DNA from: Allolobophora icterica
Lineage: Eukaryota > Annelida > Clitellata > Crassiclitellata > Lumbricidae
Assembly (NCBI GenBank): GCA_963556255.1
Contig: OY744605.1
Coordinates: forward strand, 4,125,187 to 4,189,186
DNA: 64,000 bases
Reading direction: 5' to 3'
Shown here: positions 54,045-64,000 of the stretch, piece after piece
Numbering within the stretch: position 1 is the stretch's first letter
How the letters are laid out: the number at the start of each line of letters is the position of its first letter
Notes under the pieces: model-generated
Seen by the model: the letters and a program-made list of their open reading frames with translations, nothing else
Databases searched by the model: none
Told to the model about the DNA's origin: nothing
Translations under genes and position numbers: made by a program

Positions 54045-55321
54045 GTTTTTAATCATCATCGTGCTCATTCTACGTGCCCTCTTGTGGTCACCATGGAAGC
54101 TACCGGATGACCGACGGCTCGTCGGTCCTGGCAGCGGAAATGGAGGCCATAGGAAGGGCGATAGAATGGGCCGCCAACGCTAACATACGCCATGTTGTTG
54201 TATTTACAGATTCGCTCGGAGCTGCACAGAGTCTGGAGCACCAGAAGTCCGAGGCAAGACCACACCAGCTCGCAGACCTGATGGATGCAATCGATGACTA
54301 TGGACGACGCGTTGAGTCACCAGCGACCATCGTCTGGATTCCAGGTCATCTCGGCATCCAGGGAAACGAGACTGCTGACGCCCTGTGCAAGCAGGCACTA
54401 CATCACACCATCGTGGACCTCCCGACGACGCTGGAATATCGAGAGGCTCGGAGCGTCTACCGTGATCACTTCCTTCGGAAGTGGCAAGCTGAGTGGACCG
54501 CCTCAGACACCGGTTCGGATTACCGAGCCCTCGAGCCAAGCGTCAGCCTGACCCGGAAGTACGCTGACTCCAACCGGAGGAAGGAAGTGACCCTCACGAG
54601 ACTCCGGCTGGGCCACTGCCTTCTAAACACACAGTTGAAACTGTGGGGTCGCCATGAATCCGGAAACTGCGACGAGTGCGACGTTCCAGAAACCGTGCGC
54701 CATTTCCTACTAGAATGCCCTGCTCATGCAGGCCTCCAGGATGAACTCATCCGGATGTGCGCACGGGAAAACTGGCCATTCGACCTGCGTACCGCACTCT
54801 GTCAAACCAGCTGCCTGAACACCATCTACAAGTGGCTGGAGGTTTCCGGAAGAAGGCTGTAGAAGATGCTTCAGACTGCGGACCCTGTGCCAGAAACAAG
54901 AAATTCCGAGTTTACAAAGACCATGAACAACAACCGAACAATCTGAAAACTGTAAAATGTAAATAATAGACCATTAACTACTCTGTATATATACTATGAT
55001 ATAACTTAGACAACTGAAGAGGGAAACCCTCAGAACTCTAACAAACATGAACACTTTTTAATGTAAATAAAAAACCCGCAAATGTAACCAAGACGGGGGA
55101 GGGGAGAAAACCCAACTCCGCTGACCGTGCATGGGAAAATCCTACCACCACTTTCCCCTACGGGGTTTTCTTGGTTGGCAGCCGGCCGTCAGCTTAACCT
55201 GTCTTGGACCCCAAACGTGATATATTATGTACCTGTACATATGTTATTGTGTATGACGTCAATCATCTTCGATATGACGGCGTCGTTAAATAAACGTATT
55301 TTAAGTAAGTTTTTAATCATC
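54045..55321 (+). mobile_element. 5'-truncated second I-type LINE with 13-bp duplication
   Basis: Insert 54058-55308 (1,251 bp) flanked by GTTTTTAATCATC on both sides (54045-54057, 55309-55321; 13/13). It carries the RNase H and C-terminus of ORF2, a 3' UTR of about 0.43 kb and the end GACGGCGTCGTTAAATAAACG. It differs clearly from the 43.2 kb element, so two I-type lineages have been active. Confidence 0.95.
54074..54862 (+). CDS. I-type LINE ORF2 C-terminus: RNase H and zinc motif
   Basis: 262 open codons, the 3' part of a 5'-truncated ORF2. RNase H: MTDGSSVLAAEMEAI (first Asp, then Glu), VFTDSLGAAQSL (Asp) and IPGHLGIQGNETADALCK (last Asp). Then a linker with KWQAEW, RRKEVTLTRLRLGHC and CDECDVPETVRHFLLECP (C-x2-C...H...C). 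Same domain order as the last 290 residues of the 44.0-47.8 kb ORF2. The first codons are not a real start, and no RT remains, so it is inert. Confidence 0.92.
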   Translation: MPSCGHHGSYRMTDGSSVLAAEMEAIGRAIEWAANANIRHVVVFTDSLGAAQSLEHQKSEARPHQLADLMDAIDDYGRRVESPATIVWIPGHLGIQGNETADALCKQALHHTIVDLPTTLEYREARSVYRDHFLRKWQAEWTASDTGSDYRALEPSVSLTRKYADSNRRKEVTLTRLRLGHCLLNTQLKLWGRHESGNCDECDVPETVRHFLLECPAHAGLQDELIRMCARENWPFDLRTALCQTSCLNTIYKWLEVSGRRL

Positions 55322-55571
55322 TGTGATCTTGAAAAATTTTTTATTATTCCAAAAGTTTAACGACATCTTATGGCTACATAGGCCGTTGACGTCTGTGATC
55401 TTGAAAATTATTATTATTCCAAAGTTTAACGTCGTCCTTTGGCAACAATGGCCGTTGACGACAATTCACAAATACAATTTCTAGAAAACGATAAACTTAT
55501 AGTGTCCGTATAACACCATGTAAAGGTGTCAAACATAAGCTTACAATGTCAGTAATGTCACATCTTGAAAA
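55320..55571 (-). mobile_element. Two mini-insertions of I-type LINE tails in one site
   Basis: TCTGTGATCTTGAAAA stands at 55320-55335 and again at 55392-55407 (16/16), and ATCTTGAAAA a third time at 55562-55571. Between them lie a 56-bp and a 154-bp minus-strand LINE tail (TTTAACGACATC..., TTTAACGTCGTC...). Each tail starts with ATTATTATTCC. Confidence 0.9.
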
Positions 55572-56180
55572 GCTAATCATGCTTTTAGTTATAGGGCGAA
55601 AGATGCGTAGAAAAAGGTGTCTAAGGAACTCTTTTTCTTATGCTGATTAACTGGGTCGCTTGCAGATAAATTAATGCTCGGCCATAGAAATTTAGAAAAC
55701 TGCCTGGTTAAATGTACGAACGCAAGTATTGGTCAGATGCTAAGTCTGTGCATTCGATAGTTTGTTCGTTCTTTTATTCAGTAATACGTTCATAAATTTA
55801 TTGATCAGTTCATTTACTCATTTACTCATTTGTTCTTTCTTTCACTTGCTCAGTCTACATTTAGCGACGTTTGTTCGTTAATTTGTTCAGTAATAAGTTC
55901 CTACACTTTCTTTAATATAACCAGCTGCCAAACAGCACTCTGGTGAACAGGCATCAGTATACATACATCAGGATAAATTAATATGTGTATAACATTCTGA
56001 CTATAAATGTTTTCTTCATTTGATTATCTGCTCTTGGCAGCACCCGGCCATGGCGTCTGGGGCGTAGGCTGTAAACCACTGGCTTAAGAGGGGGGGGGGG
56101 ACAACTCATGAAGGACATGTCCCGGTTCTTCGAGAACCGCCGAAAACAGACGGTTATCGGCCAGACGGCACATCTCTTCG
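55572..56180. repeat. Repeat family C fragment
   Basis: Inverted motif (about 55590-55625), CTCGGCCATAGAAATT block, TTCATT-rich part, then unassigned sequence with a G run at 56090-56100. No gene. Confidence 0.5.
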
Positions 56181-56199
56181 ATCTTTGGGCAATCCCCAG

Positions 56200-56615
56200 G
56201 GAGGTACCTCTGTCGGATTAGCCTATTTACAACTGCCTGGAGCCTTCCTTTTTCTTGTTGTCCAGCATATTTTCCCACCATGCCTAGCACCCAAGTACCT
56301 CTGTGACATTGTTCGTCTGCCAATTTCAGCTACTTCCCTCCGTCCATTGCGATTGCTTGATCGACATGATCTTCTTGTACCACGAACCAGGACCTCTATG
56401 GCCAAAACTCGAGCCTTTTCTTGCATTGGTCCTGCTCTATGGAATCAACTTCCTCCATTGACACGTGCCTCTTTATTATCTGGTGGCCCAAATGCCTCGT
56501 TCCGCTGTCTTAAAACCTCTTTCTATTCACTGGGTCTTTCGCACTGGGAGCGCCTCTGATTAGCGAATACTGTGAGAGGCGCTTTATAAATGTTTAGATA
56601 CAATACAATACAATG
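56200..56615 (+). pseudogene. L2-type LINE 3' end
   Basis: Reads PKYLCDIVRLP, LLVPRTRTSMAKTRAFSCIGPALWNQLPP and CLKTSFYSLG, then a stop and the stem-loop AGCGCCTCTGATTAGCG...GTGAGAGGCGCTTTATAAAT, then ATACAATACAATACA. 5'-truncated. Confidence 0.82.
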
Positions 56616-56689
56616 CCGGAGCGGCATACAGCAGACGACAGCGTAGTAGCTCTCACCACATCATGCAGCCTGGGGCCAGCAAGACCATA

Positions 56690-57095
56690 AATCAATCTAC
56701 TGATTGACTGATTGATTGCGATTGATTTGATTGATTCATATGATTGACTGAAGGATTCACTGATTGGTTGAATGATAAGCTGAAGGATTGACCGACTGAC
56801 TAACTGATTTATTGACTGATTGACTAGAGTCACTAGTGTCGTGAAACAGTAAGTAAACCAACCAATTACACACCTCTTTTACGCCTTACTTTTGCCATAT
56901 AAGGGAATACACATGAGCGTTTTAATCATCTCTGATCTTTAAAACGTTGGTCCTGCTTTTAGTTATAGGGCGAAACAGGCGTAGAAAAAGGTGTTTAGGG
57001 AAGTATTTTCTTATGCTGATTAACTGGGTCGCTTGCAGATCAATGCTCGGCCATAGAAATTTTGAATACTGCCTGGTTAAATGTTCGAACCTATA
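56690..57095. repeat. Repeat family C copy with motif pair
   Basis: GATT-rich array, forward motif at 56869 with TATA at 56898, about 60 bp, inverted motif at about 56965-56990, and an uninterrupted CTCGGCCATAGAAATT site (about 57045), which is the empty counterpart of the Charlie insertion at 15.3 kb. Confidence 0.65.
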
Positions 57096-57139
57096 ACCCT
57101 AACTCTAACCATAAGCCAGAAATAGTTCTTTGAAACTTG

Positions 57140-57385
57140 GGCTTTTAGAGTGACTCGTCTCTTTCTCTCTCTTTGTGCCGTCGGCTCTAGGAGCCCTAGC
57201 GATCGTCATGCCACACAGTCTCCGTTGCCGTCTTGCTACTTCTCCCAGTAGCCCTTGAGTCGCGCTTTGGCCTGGGAGTCCCACCTCAGCGCTCCGGCCT
57301 GGGAGTCCCTCCATCCGCGACCATCGGCGTGGTTTGGTGTGTGGCATGACGATTTTCTTGGCATGAGTGACTCGTACCTTCCTCT
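57140..57385. repeat. Foldback sequence
   Basis: ATCGTCATGCCACACA (about 57202-57217) and its exact inverse (about 57339-57354) enclose a loop with two direct copies of GGCCTGGGAGTCCC. GAGTGACTCGT flanks both sides (about 57150 and 57365). Possibly a small MITE. Confidence 0.5.
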
Positions 57386-57639
57386 AACTCCGATGGTGCC
57401 AGTCCGAAGCCTGGATTAAGGAGGAGGGAGACTCCAAGGACTTTTCTTATAGCACATGGTCTAAGCAACCTACCTTTCATCCAGACGCGTGAAACTGTCC
57501 CCCGTTGCTGACGACCTTCTCTAGACCGAAATCCGTTATCTTGACATGCATGGTGAGGGGTCTGAACTGCACGAAAGAGACAAGAAAAGGAAGAGAATAA
57601 TTATTGGTTCTCAGCATTGTTCATTGTATTAATATTCTC

Positions 57640-57830
57640 AACCATTGTTTGAATTTGTTTCTAATTGATTTTCTAGCACTGTTTTTAGACACCTTGAAAC
57701 CGTCATTACACAATTCTATATAGGTTTAGGATACGGAAGCCGATTAGTTTTAGCGGTCTTTTAAACACCTTTTAATCGTGTATATGCGGTGCTCTATAGC
57801 AAAGGGCACGCTAGGCCATTTTATTTTCAG
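57640..57830 (+). promoter_or_regulatory. Two CACCT-N14-TATA motifs
   Basis: GACACCTTGAAACCG at 57688 with TATA at 57717 (29 bases), and AACACCTTTTAATCG at about 57766 with CTATAG about 30 bases on. The role is unknown. Confidence 0.35.
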
Positions 57831-58400
57831 ATAATATTATGAACACTTTATTACACCAAATAGACAGATTCAACAACCAAAACCAAAATGAAACTATAAA
57901 GAATAAAAATAAATAGCATTAACTAGGGAATAACATAACAGCTCACTGTACATATGCTATGTCATCAAACTGGCTATAAAGCTGAGTAATCAGTTGAGAT
58001 CATATTAATCCTGAAACAAGGCAATTATCAATGTGGTAATTACTAATAATTATGTCATGAACAACTTATTTACACCAAGTAGGCAGTAAATCATGGAAAT
58101 GATAAAAAAAGAAACATAGAGTATTAAATAACAACCGTCACAGTTCACTTCCAGTACATAAGATATCAAAATCACTATGCAGTTGAGCAATGGCATCGTG
58201 TTTCTTCAAAAATATCAAGGCAAGGCACTCATCATTATGGTAATTATCTGACAAGTATGTCCACAGCAGGTTATGAATAACCACATTATCAGAATTGACC
58301 AAATGGAAATACAGTTTACAACGACGTACTTTTGCCAGAAAAGTAAGATTCAGTCTACCCAATCCATTAATAAAACATTAATATTATGGTCGCTGTTGGA
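57831..58400 (-). other. Tandemly duplicated terminal coding segment, unrecognised
   Basis: An open frame at 58138-58362 (74 codons, ends ...FDILCTGSEL and stop). The lower half, about 57831-58046, is a diverged copy of 58047-58253: NYHIDNCL...TQLYSQFDDI against NYHNDECL...AQLHSDFDIL, with stops in the lower copy. So a coding end and its 3' flank were duplicated once and one copy decayed. I do not recognise the family. Confidence 0.4.
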
Positions 58401-58429
58401 ACGTAACCATTTACGCTTATTGTAATTGT

Positions 58430-58545
58430 ACATGTAATCAAATAATTATAAAACGCCACTCAACTGATCAGAGGCGCCACTGACCCAAGACAGTGATATC
58501 ACAAAGAAGTAAAATGGACTTGAGGCGTTTCCGGAACACTGTTCA
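58430..58545 (-). pseudogene. L2 3' end fragment
   Basis: The minus strand gives RKRLKSILL-like codons and the stem-loop GTGGCGCCTCTGATC...GGCGTTTTATAATTA. A short 5'-truncated copy. Confidence 0.55.
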
Positions 58546-58802
58546 TCCTCCCTGTGTCCTCGAATATTCTATTCTTCTTCATCCACCGACGTAGCCACTA
58601 TCGTGACTTCTGTTTCCTCTGATCTATCGGATATCTACAGTATGTAGGCACACACGATTCTTCATCTCCAATGGATTGTGAGGTTTTTTTATTGCGATTA
58701 CAATCAAAGCGATCGTCATTATGATAACGGCATTTAAGAAGTCACATACAAGTTTTTTCCATTGCTAAACTGTACTGAGTCATGTTCCAATTATGTGTCT
58801 AT

Positions 58803-59013
58803 TTGTGTGTGTGTGTGTGTGTCTGTGTCAGTGTGTGTCTGTGTGTGTCTGTGTCAGTGTGTGTCTGTGTGTGTCCGTATGTGTCTGTGTATATGTGTGT
58901 CTCTCCGTCTGGCTGTGTGTCTCTGTGTTTGTGTCTGTGTGTGTCTCTACGTGTGGCTGTGTGTGTCTGTGAGTGTCTCTACGTGTGGCTGCGTGTGTTT
59001 GTGTGTATGTGTG
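58803..59013. repeat. (TG)n microsatellite, degenerate
   Basis: TGTGTC-rich tract. No gene. Confidence 0.9.
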
Positions 59014-59029
59014 TGTGCCTGCTAGTGCT

Positions 59030-59312
<283 letters not shown>

Positions 59313-59480
59313 ACGACACCTTAAGGCAACAACGGCCGTTGACGTTGGTTGGAAAGATTTCTTTCTACAGTTCTCAACGTTCATATGGCATAATACTTCA
59401 GCGGTAGTAGAAGTAAACCATTGTTTAACGATATCATATAGCTACAAAGGCCGTTGACATCTTTAAAGTTCATTGATATT
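59313..59480 (-). repeat. Two LINE-tail fragments
   Basis: TTTAACGACACCTTAAGG...GGCCGTTGACG (about 59310) and TTTAACGATATCATATAG...GGCCGTTGACA (about 59423): minus-strand I-type tails. Confidence 0.55.
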
Positions 59481-59528
59481 GTTCAGTTCATTTTCGTATG
59501 AATTTCGTCCATCAATTTCGTTTTCGTT

Positions 59529-60135
<607 letters not shown>

Positions 60136-60945
60136 ACGTGAGACATGTCTCTAACCGTCTCTGCCTAAACACTGCTAAGACTCAATTGATCTGGTTTGGG
60201 ACTAGACAGCAACTTGCTAAACTCAACTTTCCATTGCTGACTGAGACATTTCCTGCTTACACCTACTCTTCCACCGTCCGCGACTTGGGTGTCAAACTTG
60301 ACTCCTCCCTCACATTCAAAGAGCATATCTCCAACATGACTCGCTCCTGCTTCTTTCAACTGAGGCGTCTCAGGGCCATCAGACGCTCGGTCTCACCTTC
60401 CGTCTTTACCACCATAGTTCACGCATTTGTCTGCTCACGCTTGGACTATTGAAACTCGCTCCTCATGGGTCTCCCCAAGCAGCGTATTTCCCCCCTTCAA
60501 TCTATTCTAAATGCTTCTGCTAGGCTCATCGCTCGACTCCCCCGGTTTGCCCATATCTCTACTTACATGCTTGATGTTCTTCACTGGCTCCCTATTGCTG
60601 CGCGCATCCGATATAAGATCCTCTTCCTTGTCTCTAAATCTCAGCAACCTACTGCTCCGAAATATCTCGCGAACTATCTACGAAAACCGCTATCTGCATC
60701 TTCTTCTCGCTCATTGCGCTCTGTAAATCGGCTTGATCTTTTTGGCCCAGCACCGGGCGTTTGCTGTAGTGGGTCCCACGATCTGGAATGACCTTCCCCC
60801 TGTGCTCAGGCCAAACTAATGACTGGCTTTTCCTTATCGGTGTCGCGTTCCCTAAAGGCATTTCTGTTTCCCCGGGGCTTCTGTGCTGAGAGCGCCTCTG
60901 AATAGTTATTCTGCGAGAGGCGCTTTATAAATTTCTAGATAAAAT
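60136..60945 (+). pseudogene. L2-type LINE 3' part
   Basis: NRLCLNTAKTQLIWFG, STVRDLGVKLDSSLTF, FFQLRRLRAIRRS, SRLDY then TGA where Cys is expected (60450), NSLLMGLP, RLIARLPRFAH, LHWLPIAARIRYKI, frameshifts near 60750, then the stem-loop GAGCGCCTCTGAATAG...GCGAGAGGCGCTTTATAAAT (60889-60932). Same subfamily as 37.9 kb, likewise inactive. Confidence 0.85.
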
Positions 60946-60989
60946 GCATTACATGTAAGCGATTGTTTAAATTAAATGCGTTGTATTTG

Positions 60990-61024
60990 AACACCTTTAA
61001 AACAGTGTTAAGCAGTGCTATATA
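60990..61024 (+). promoter_or_regulatory. CACCT-N14-TATA motif
   Basis: AACACCTTTAAAACA at 60990, TATATAA at 61019, 29 bases on. A second CACCTTTAAAATG follows near 61078 without TATA. Confidence 0.35.
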
Positions 61025-61189
61025 AGTGTGGAATCGCTGCGTTCGAATAATTAGGTCATTAAAGCTCGCTTTGTTAGACACCTTTAAAATGTATTCATAT
61101 CATGATGAAATAACGATCGCATGTCCAGTGAATTCATAAGGCTATTCGGTATACATTTTGCAAATCGCTATTTAATATACCGTATAACT

Positions 61190-61405
61190 AAATATACAGC
61201 AAATGCGCTAAGTCCATAAACAATTGTGATCTGGTAGACATAGATCATTGAACCAATGTCAACCGTCCACCACGGATTCTCCTTGTAGTCGGTTTGAGCG
61301 CAGTTGACGGTTGACGTGTCTCCGTCAACCGACAACGACGACACGGTTGACTGATTGTATGTGGAACTCTGTGAGCTGTTTCCGTTCAAAGCCACGTCGT
61401 CTGTG
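61190..61405 (-). CDS. Fucolectin-type (FTP / F5/8C-like) domain exon, partial
   Basis: On the minus strand: VALNGNSSQSSTY, then SSLSVDGDTSTVNCAQTDY and ENPWWTVDIG, YQITIVYG. This matches the start of the eel-fucolectin/tachylectin-4/pentraxin-1 domain (A-L-N-G..A-Q-S-S-T, V-D-G, NPWW-VDL), a fucose-binding fold in secreted lectins and receptors. A splice acceptor (CACAG before ACGACGTGGCT) lies at about 61401-61405. The donor is unclear, and the frame runs to a stop at about 61168. The rest of the domain is not in the flanking sequence, so it is one exon of a host gene or an orphaned exon. Confidence 0.62.
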
Positions 61406-61429
61406 ACTGGAATTTATTCATTATTCACA

Positions 61430-61640
61430 GGTCAATTACGATTGAATTATTAATCATGCATTTATGGTAATTTATGGTAATTTATGAATGCAATGCATTA
61501 TTAGTTCATGAAAGAAAATGCATCAGTGATTCACGACAGAGATGCATTCATAATTCAAATACGCAATGCATCAATATTTAATAAGAGGAATTAATATGAA
61601 TGCATTACTAATTCACAAAAAGAAATGCATTAAAATTCTT
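61430..61640. repeat. Degenerate ATGCATT minisatellite
   Basis: Five to six irregular units with AATGCATTA and TTCAC/TTCAT, spacing about 25-45 bp, next to the lectin exon, presumably intronic. Confidence 0.6.
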
Positions 61641-61744
61641 GTACATATTGCGATGATATTCACAAGAGAAATAAGTAATGATTGACACCATAAAATATAT
61701 GTTCGTCCTCTTATTAGTTCCACGGTAAAGCTTAGAAAAGGTGT

Positions 61745-61925
61745 GCCAAGGACTACATTTGTTCTTCCTCTTCTTTTTCTTCTTCTTCATCAATGAAATC
61801 TGAATTTCGTGTAAGGCAGAAAACATCTCAGCTAAGTTGTCAACCCTCCTCCTCCTCATCCTCGTTCTCCTCCTCGTCCTCCTCCTCGTCCTCCTCGTCC
61901 TCCTCTTCCTCCTCCTACTCCTCCT
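61745..61925. repeat. CTCCT-rich polypyrimidine tract
   Basis: TTCTTC then CTCCTC runs. No gene. Confidence 0.85.
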
Positions 61926-62089
61926 GTCAGAATCATGACCCTAACCCTACCCTCCGCCGATTTTCGTCGACAGAGTTCGGAGTATTTAAAGCCAGCGCTT
62001 TCTTCTCCACCGGCAACGTACCTGGAGTTGGAGAGTGAGTCCGATGTAGGTAAGACAACGCGAAGGGATGCACACCGTTTGCGGAGATA

Positions 62090-62540
62090 ATACTGAATCT
62101 GTCTGTTTGGCTGCAATCTGTCTGTGTGTGTCTATCTGTATGCATGTATGTCTGTCTGTCTGTCTGTCGGTCTATGTATGTCAGCCGGTCAGTTGGGCGG
62201 TCTGTCGGTCGATTACGTGTTGTGGCGGTATTTGCAAAGGTATGGCATTGTAGAGGTGGTGATATTTGTGGAAGTGGTGGTCTTTGTTAAATTGGTGATA
62301 TTACTGGAGGTGATGGTATTTGTGGAGGGGATGGTATTCTTGCAGATGGCGGTATTACGTTGGTGGTGGTTGTGCTATTTGACCTGTTGTGGTATTTTAT
62401 ACAAAATTTTCTATGAATCGATGACACTCAATGTCAATGTTGCGGTTGGAGAATTAAAGATTTGAATTCGATATTCTTGTTTCATTTTCTGACGGGAACC
62501 AATTATTCTGCTCCTTTTCTTGTTTCTTTCGTGCAGTTCA
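62090..62540. other. Low-complexity, no gene seen
   Basis: CTGT-rich then TGGTGATATTTGTGG-like degenerate repeats. The plus-strand frame 62124-62465 is valine/glycine-rich repeat translation. Confidence 0.5.
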
Positions 62541-63175
62541 GATGCTAAGTCTGCACATCCGATAGTTTGTTCGTTCTTTCATTCATTAATATACAGTATA
62601 TCATTCATACGTTCTTTATCTCTTTCGATCGTTCGTTCATTTGTTCATTAACACATATTCATTAATACGTTCATAAATTTATTGATTAGTTCATTTACTC
62701 ATTTACTCATTTGTTCTTTCATTAACTTGCTCAGTCTAGGGCCACAAATGCACTCAACACCAGCGAAGTTTGTTCGTTAATTTGTTCTTTCACTTGTTCA
62801 TTCTCTTAGCACCGGTATATTGATTGATCGATAAATTAATCTACTGATTGACTGATTGATTGCGATTGATTTGATTGATTCATATGATTGACTGAAGGAT
62901 TCACTGATTGATTGATTGATTAGCTGAGGGATTGATCGACTGACTAACTGATTGATTGACTGATTGACTAGACGAAACTCTTCAACTCATAACCGACTCC
63001 TACACAATAAAGGCCAGTGACGTCAGAAGAAATTAATTTTTTACGGTTCCCACCTGAATAGTGTCTTTAAACAGTAAGTAACCAACCAATTACACACCTC
63101 TTTTGCGGGTTGCTTCTGGCCTATAAGGAATACACTCGCGAACACATACACTGGTGAGATGCTTAAGTCTGTACA
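62541..63175. repeat. Repeat family C copy
   Basis: TTCATT-rich part, GATT-rich array, and forward motif at about 63092 with TATA 29 bases on. Continues in a CAGGGACGTCA block. Confidence 0.65.
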
Positions 63176-63520
63176 GAGCAGGGACGTCACTTGAGGAGTG
63201 CAGGGGGGCATTTGCTCCCCTGATTTTTGGGAGAAAAAGAAATCAAGGATGTAAAAAAGAAAAGGAGACAGAAGGAAGGGGTAAAAAAGAAAAAAAATGA
63301 TACTCAAATTCAGGGACATCTTGTCAGACTCATTTGTAGCATTCGCCTACAATTTTGCAAATGTAGACTAAATACAAACATGGGCGGCGATCCCGGAAGG
63401 TCGAGGGAACAACACCCCACACCTTTAACAGTTGGGGGGGGGGGGAAACAGTGTAAATTGTCGCCCAATATTTTGAAGAAACACCGTAACAGGTGAACCA
63501 ATTTGTTTCGATTGATGGTT
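63176..63520. other. CAGGGACGTCA block and unassigned sequence
   Basis: AGCAGGGACGTCAC...GGGGGGCATTTGCTCCCCTGATTTTT parallels 51125-51185. The rest has no recognised ORF. Confidence 0.4.
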
Positions 63521-63670
63521 AGTTATTTATTAGGCGACTAAGTATCAATCGTATAGTTGTGAGTGAAGGACATGCTCAAGATGCCTACACGGTAACAGCT
63601 TTATGAGGGGGGACTCGAACCCGTCTCCTGCGCTACTATCGTTTTAACCAATCGACTACCATGTCACAAG
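63521..63670 (-). mobile_element. tRNA-derived SINE
   Basis: On the minus strand, GGTAGTCGATTGGTTAAAA (box A-like, near 63640) and GGTTCGAGTCC (box B, near 63615), then GTCCTTCACTCACAACTA as in the 4.8 and 40.5 kb SINEs. No poly-A or stem-loop tail is evident. Confidence 0.7.
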
Positions 63671-63689
63671 AACTAATGCAATGCAGGCC

Positions 63690-63920
63690 AGTCTGATCTA
63701 ATCTAATCTAATCTAATCCAATCCAATCCTATCCAACCCAACCAAACCCAACCCAACCAAACCCAACCCAACCCAACCCAATCCAATCTAATCTAATCTA
63801 ATGAAGTTGATGATGACTGCGTTGATGATGATGATGATTATTATTATGACGACGTTACCGAGAGAGGTCACCGAGGTCATTGGGGTCACTGAAGTCGTCA
63901 TCATCATCATCATCATACGT
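63690..63920. repeat. (CTAAT/CCAAC)n minisatellite and GAT block
   Basis: Five-base units drifting from CTAAT to CCAAC and back (63690-63805), then the GAAGTTGATGATG...GAGGTCATTGGGGTCACTGA block seen at 40.7 kb. Confidence 0.85.
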
Positions 63921-64000
63921 TCATTCATAAGTTTAAAGTTGCATTTGCAAATTGTCTGGCAATTTTAGGTTGAAAAAGGCGTTATATAAATTAATATGTA
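63921..64000. other. Window end, nothing assigned
   Basis: Ends in GGCGTTATATAAATTA, which resembles an L2 tail, but the element is cut by the window. Confidence 0.3.

Noticed and set aside
63690..63805. Telomere-like repeat
   Set aside because: The five-base CTAAT/CCAAC drift does not match TTAGGG-type telomere repeats and is internal.

Overview
This window looks like transposon-dense, gene-poor DNA from a metazoan, most likely a marine invertebrate. The evidence is the mix of non-LTR retrotransposons (I-clade with RNase H, L2/CR1 type), hAT and TTAA-target DNA elements, tRNA-derived SINEs, long microsatellites and one fucolectin-type exon. No ribosome-binding sites, operons or rRNA genes are seen. 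The phylum cannot be fixed from the sequence alone.

Layout. 1-5.3 kb: a composite repeat with an embedded hAT MITE, an RT scrap, a recent 5'-truncated I-type LINE copy with target duplication (2017-3012), a Tc1-like MITE and a tRNA-SINE with an L2-like tail. 5.7-7.6 kb: a SINE, then a decayed LINE endonuclease region in which a 21-bp minisatellite has expanded. 7.6-11.1 kb: a hAT-like transposon (transposase 7947-10223, minus) sitting inside a (TA)n tract. 11.1-20.7 kb: repeats, L2 remnants, two TTAA elements (13.05 and 17.23 kb), a Charlie-like hAT with perfect 8-bp duplication (15.32-16.23 kb), a 400-bp (TG)n and a second truncated LINE copy. 20.7-30.2 kb: microsatellites, a 195-bp TTAA MITE, ORF1/RT scraps, an inverted-repeat element at 25.93-26.60 kb and a 545-codon L2 reverse transcriptase. 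30.2-43.2 kb: L2 and LINE remnants, TTAA elements at 34.17 and 41.08 kb, SINEs and a 136-bp hAT MITE. 43.19-49.9 kb: a full-length I-clade LINE with both ORFs open (minus strand). 49.9-64 kb: more copies of the composite repeat, a second I-type LINE 3' half (54.06-55.31 kb), twin mini-insertions, L2 fragments, a fucolectin-domain exon (61.2-61.4 kb) and SINEs.

How it fits together. The intact LINE supplies APE endonuclease, reverse transcriptase and RNase H. Its 3' terminus resembles the ends of many of the shorter repeats, and the SINEs carry the stem-loop tail of the L2 elements, so two LINE/SINE partnerships are visible. Repeated host units preserve empty sites for many insertions, so insertion order can be read within the window. 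The least ordinary signals are four unrelated-looking TTAA elements with one shared asymmetric end design, a bipartite motif (RACACCTYTTWWACG, 14 bases, TATA) recurring at fixed spacing, and the minisatellite grown from an endonuclease coding motif.
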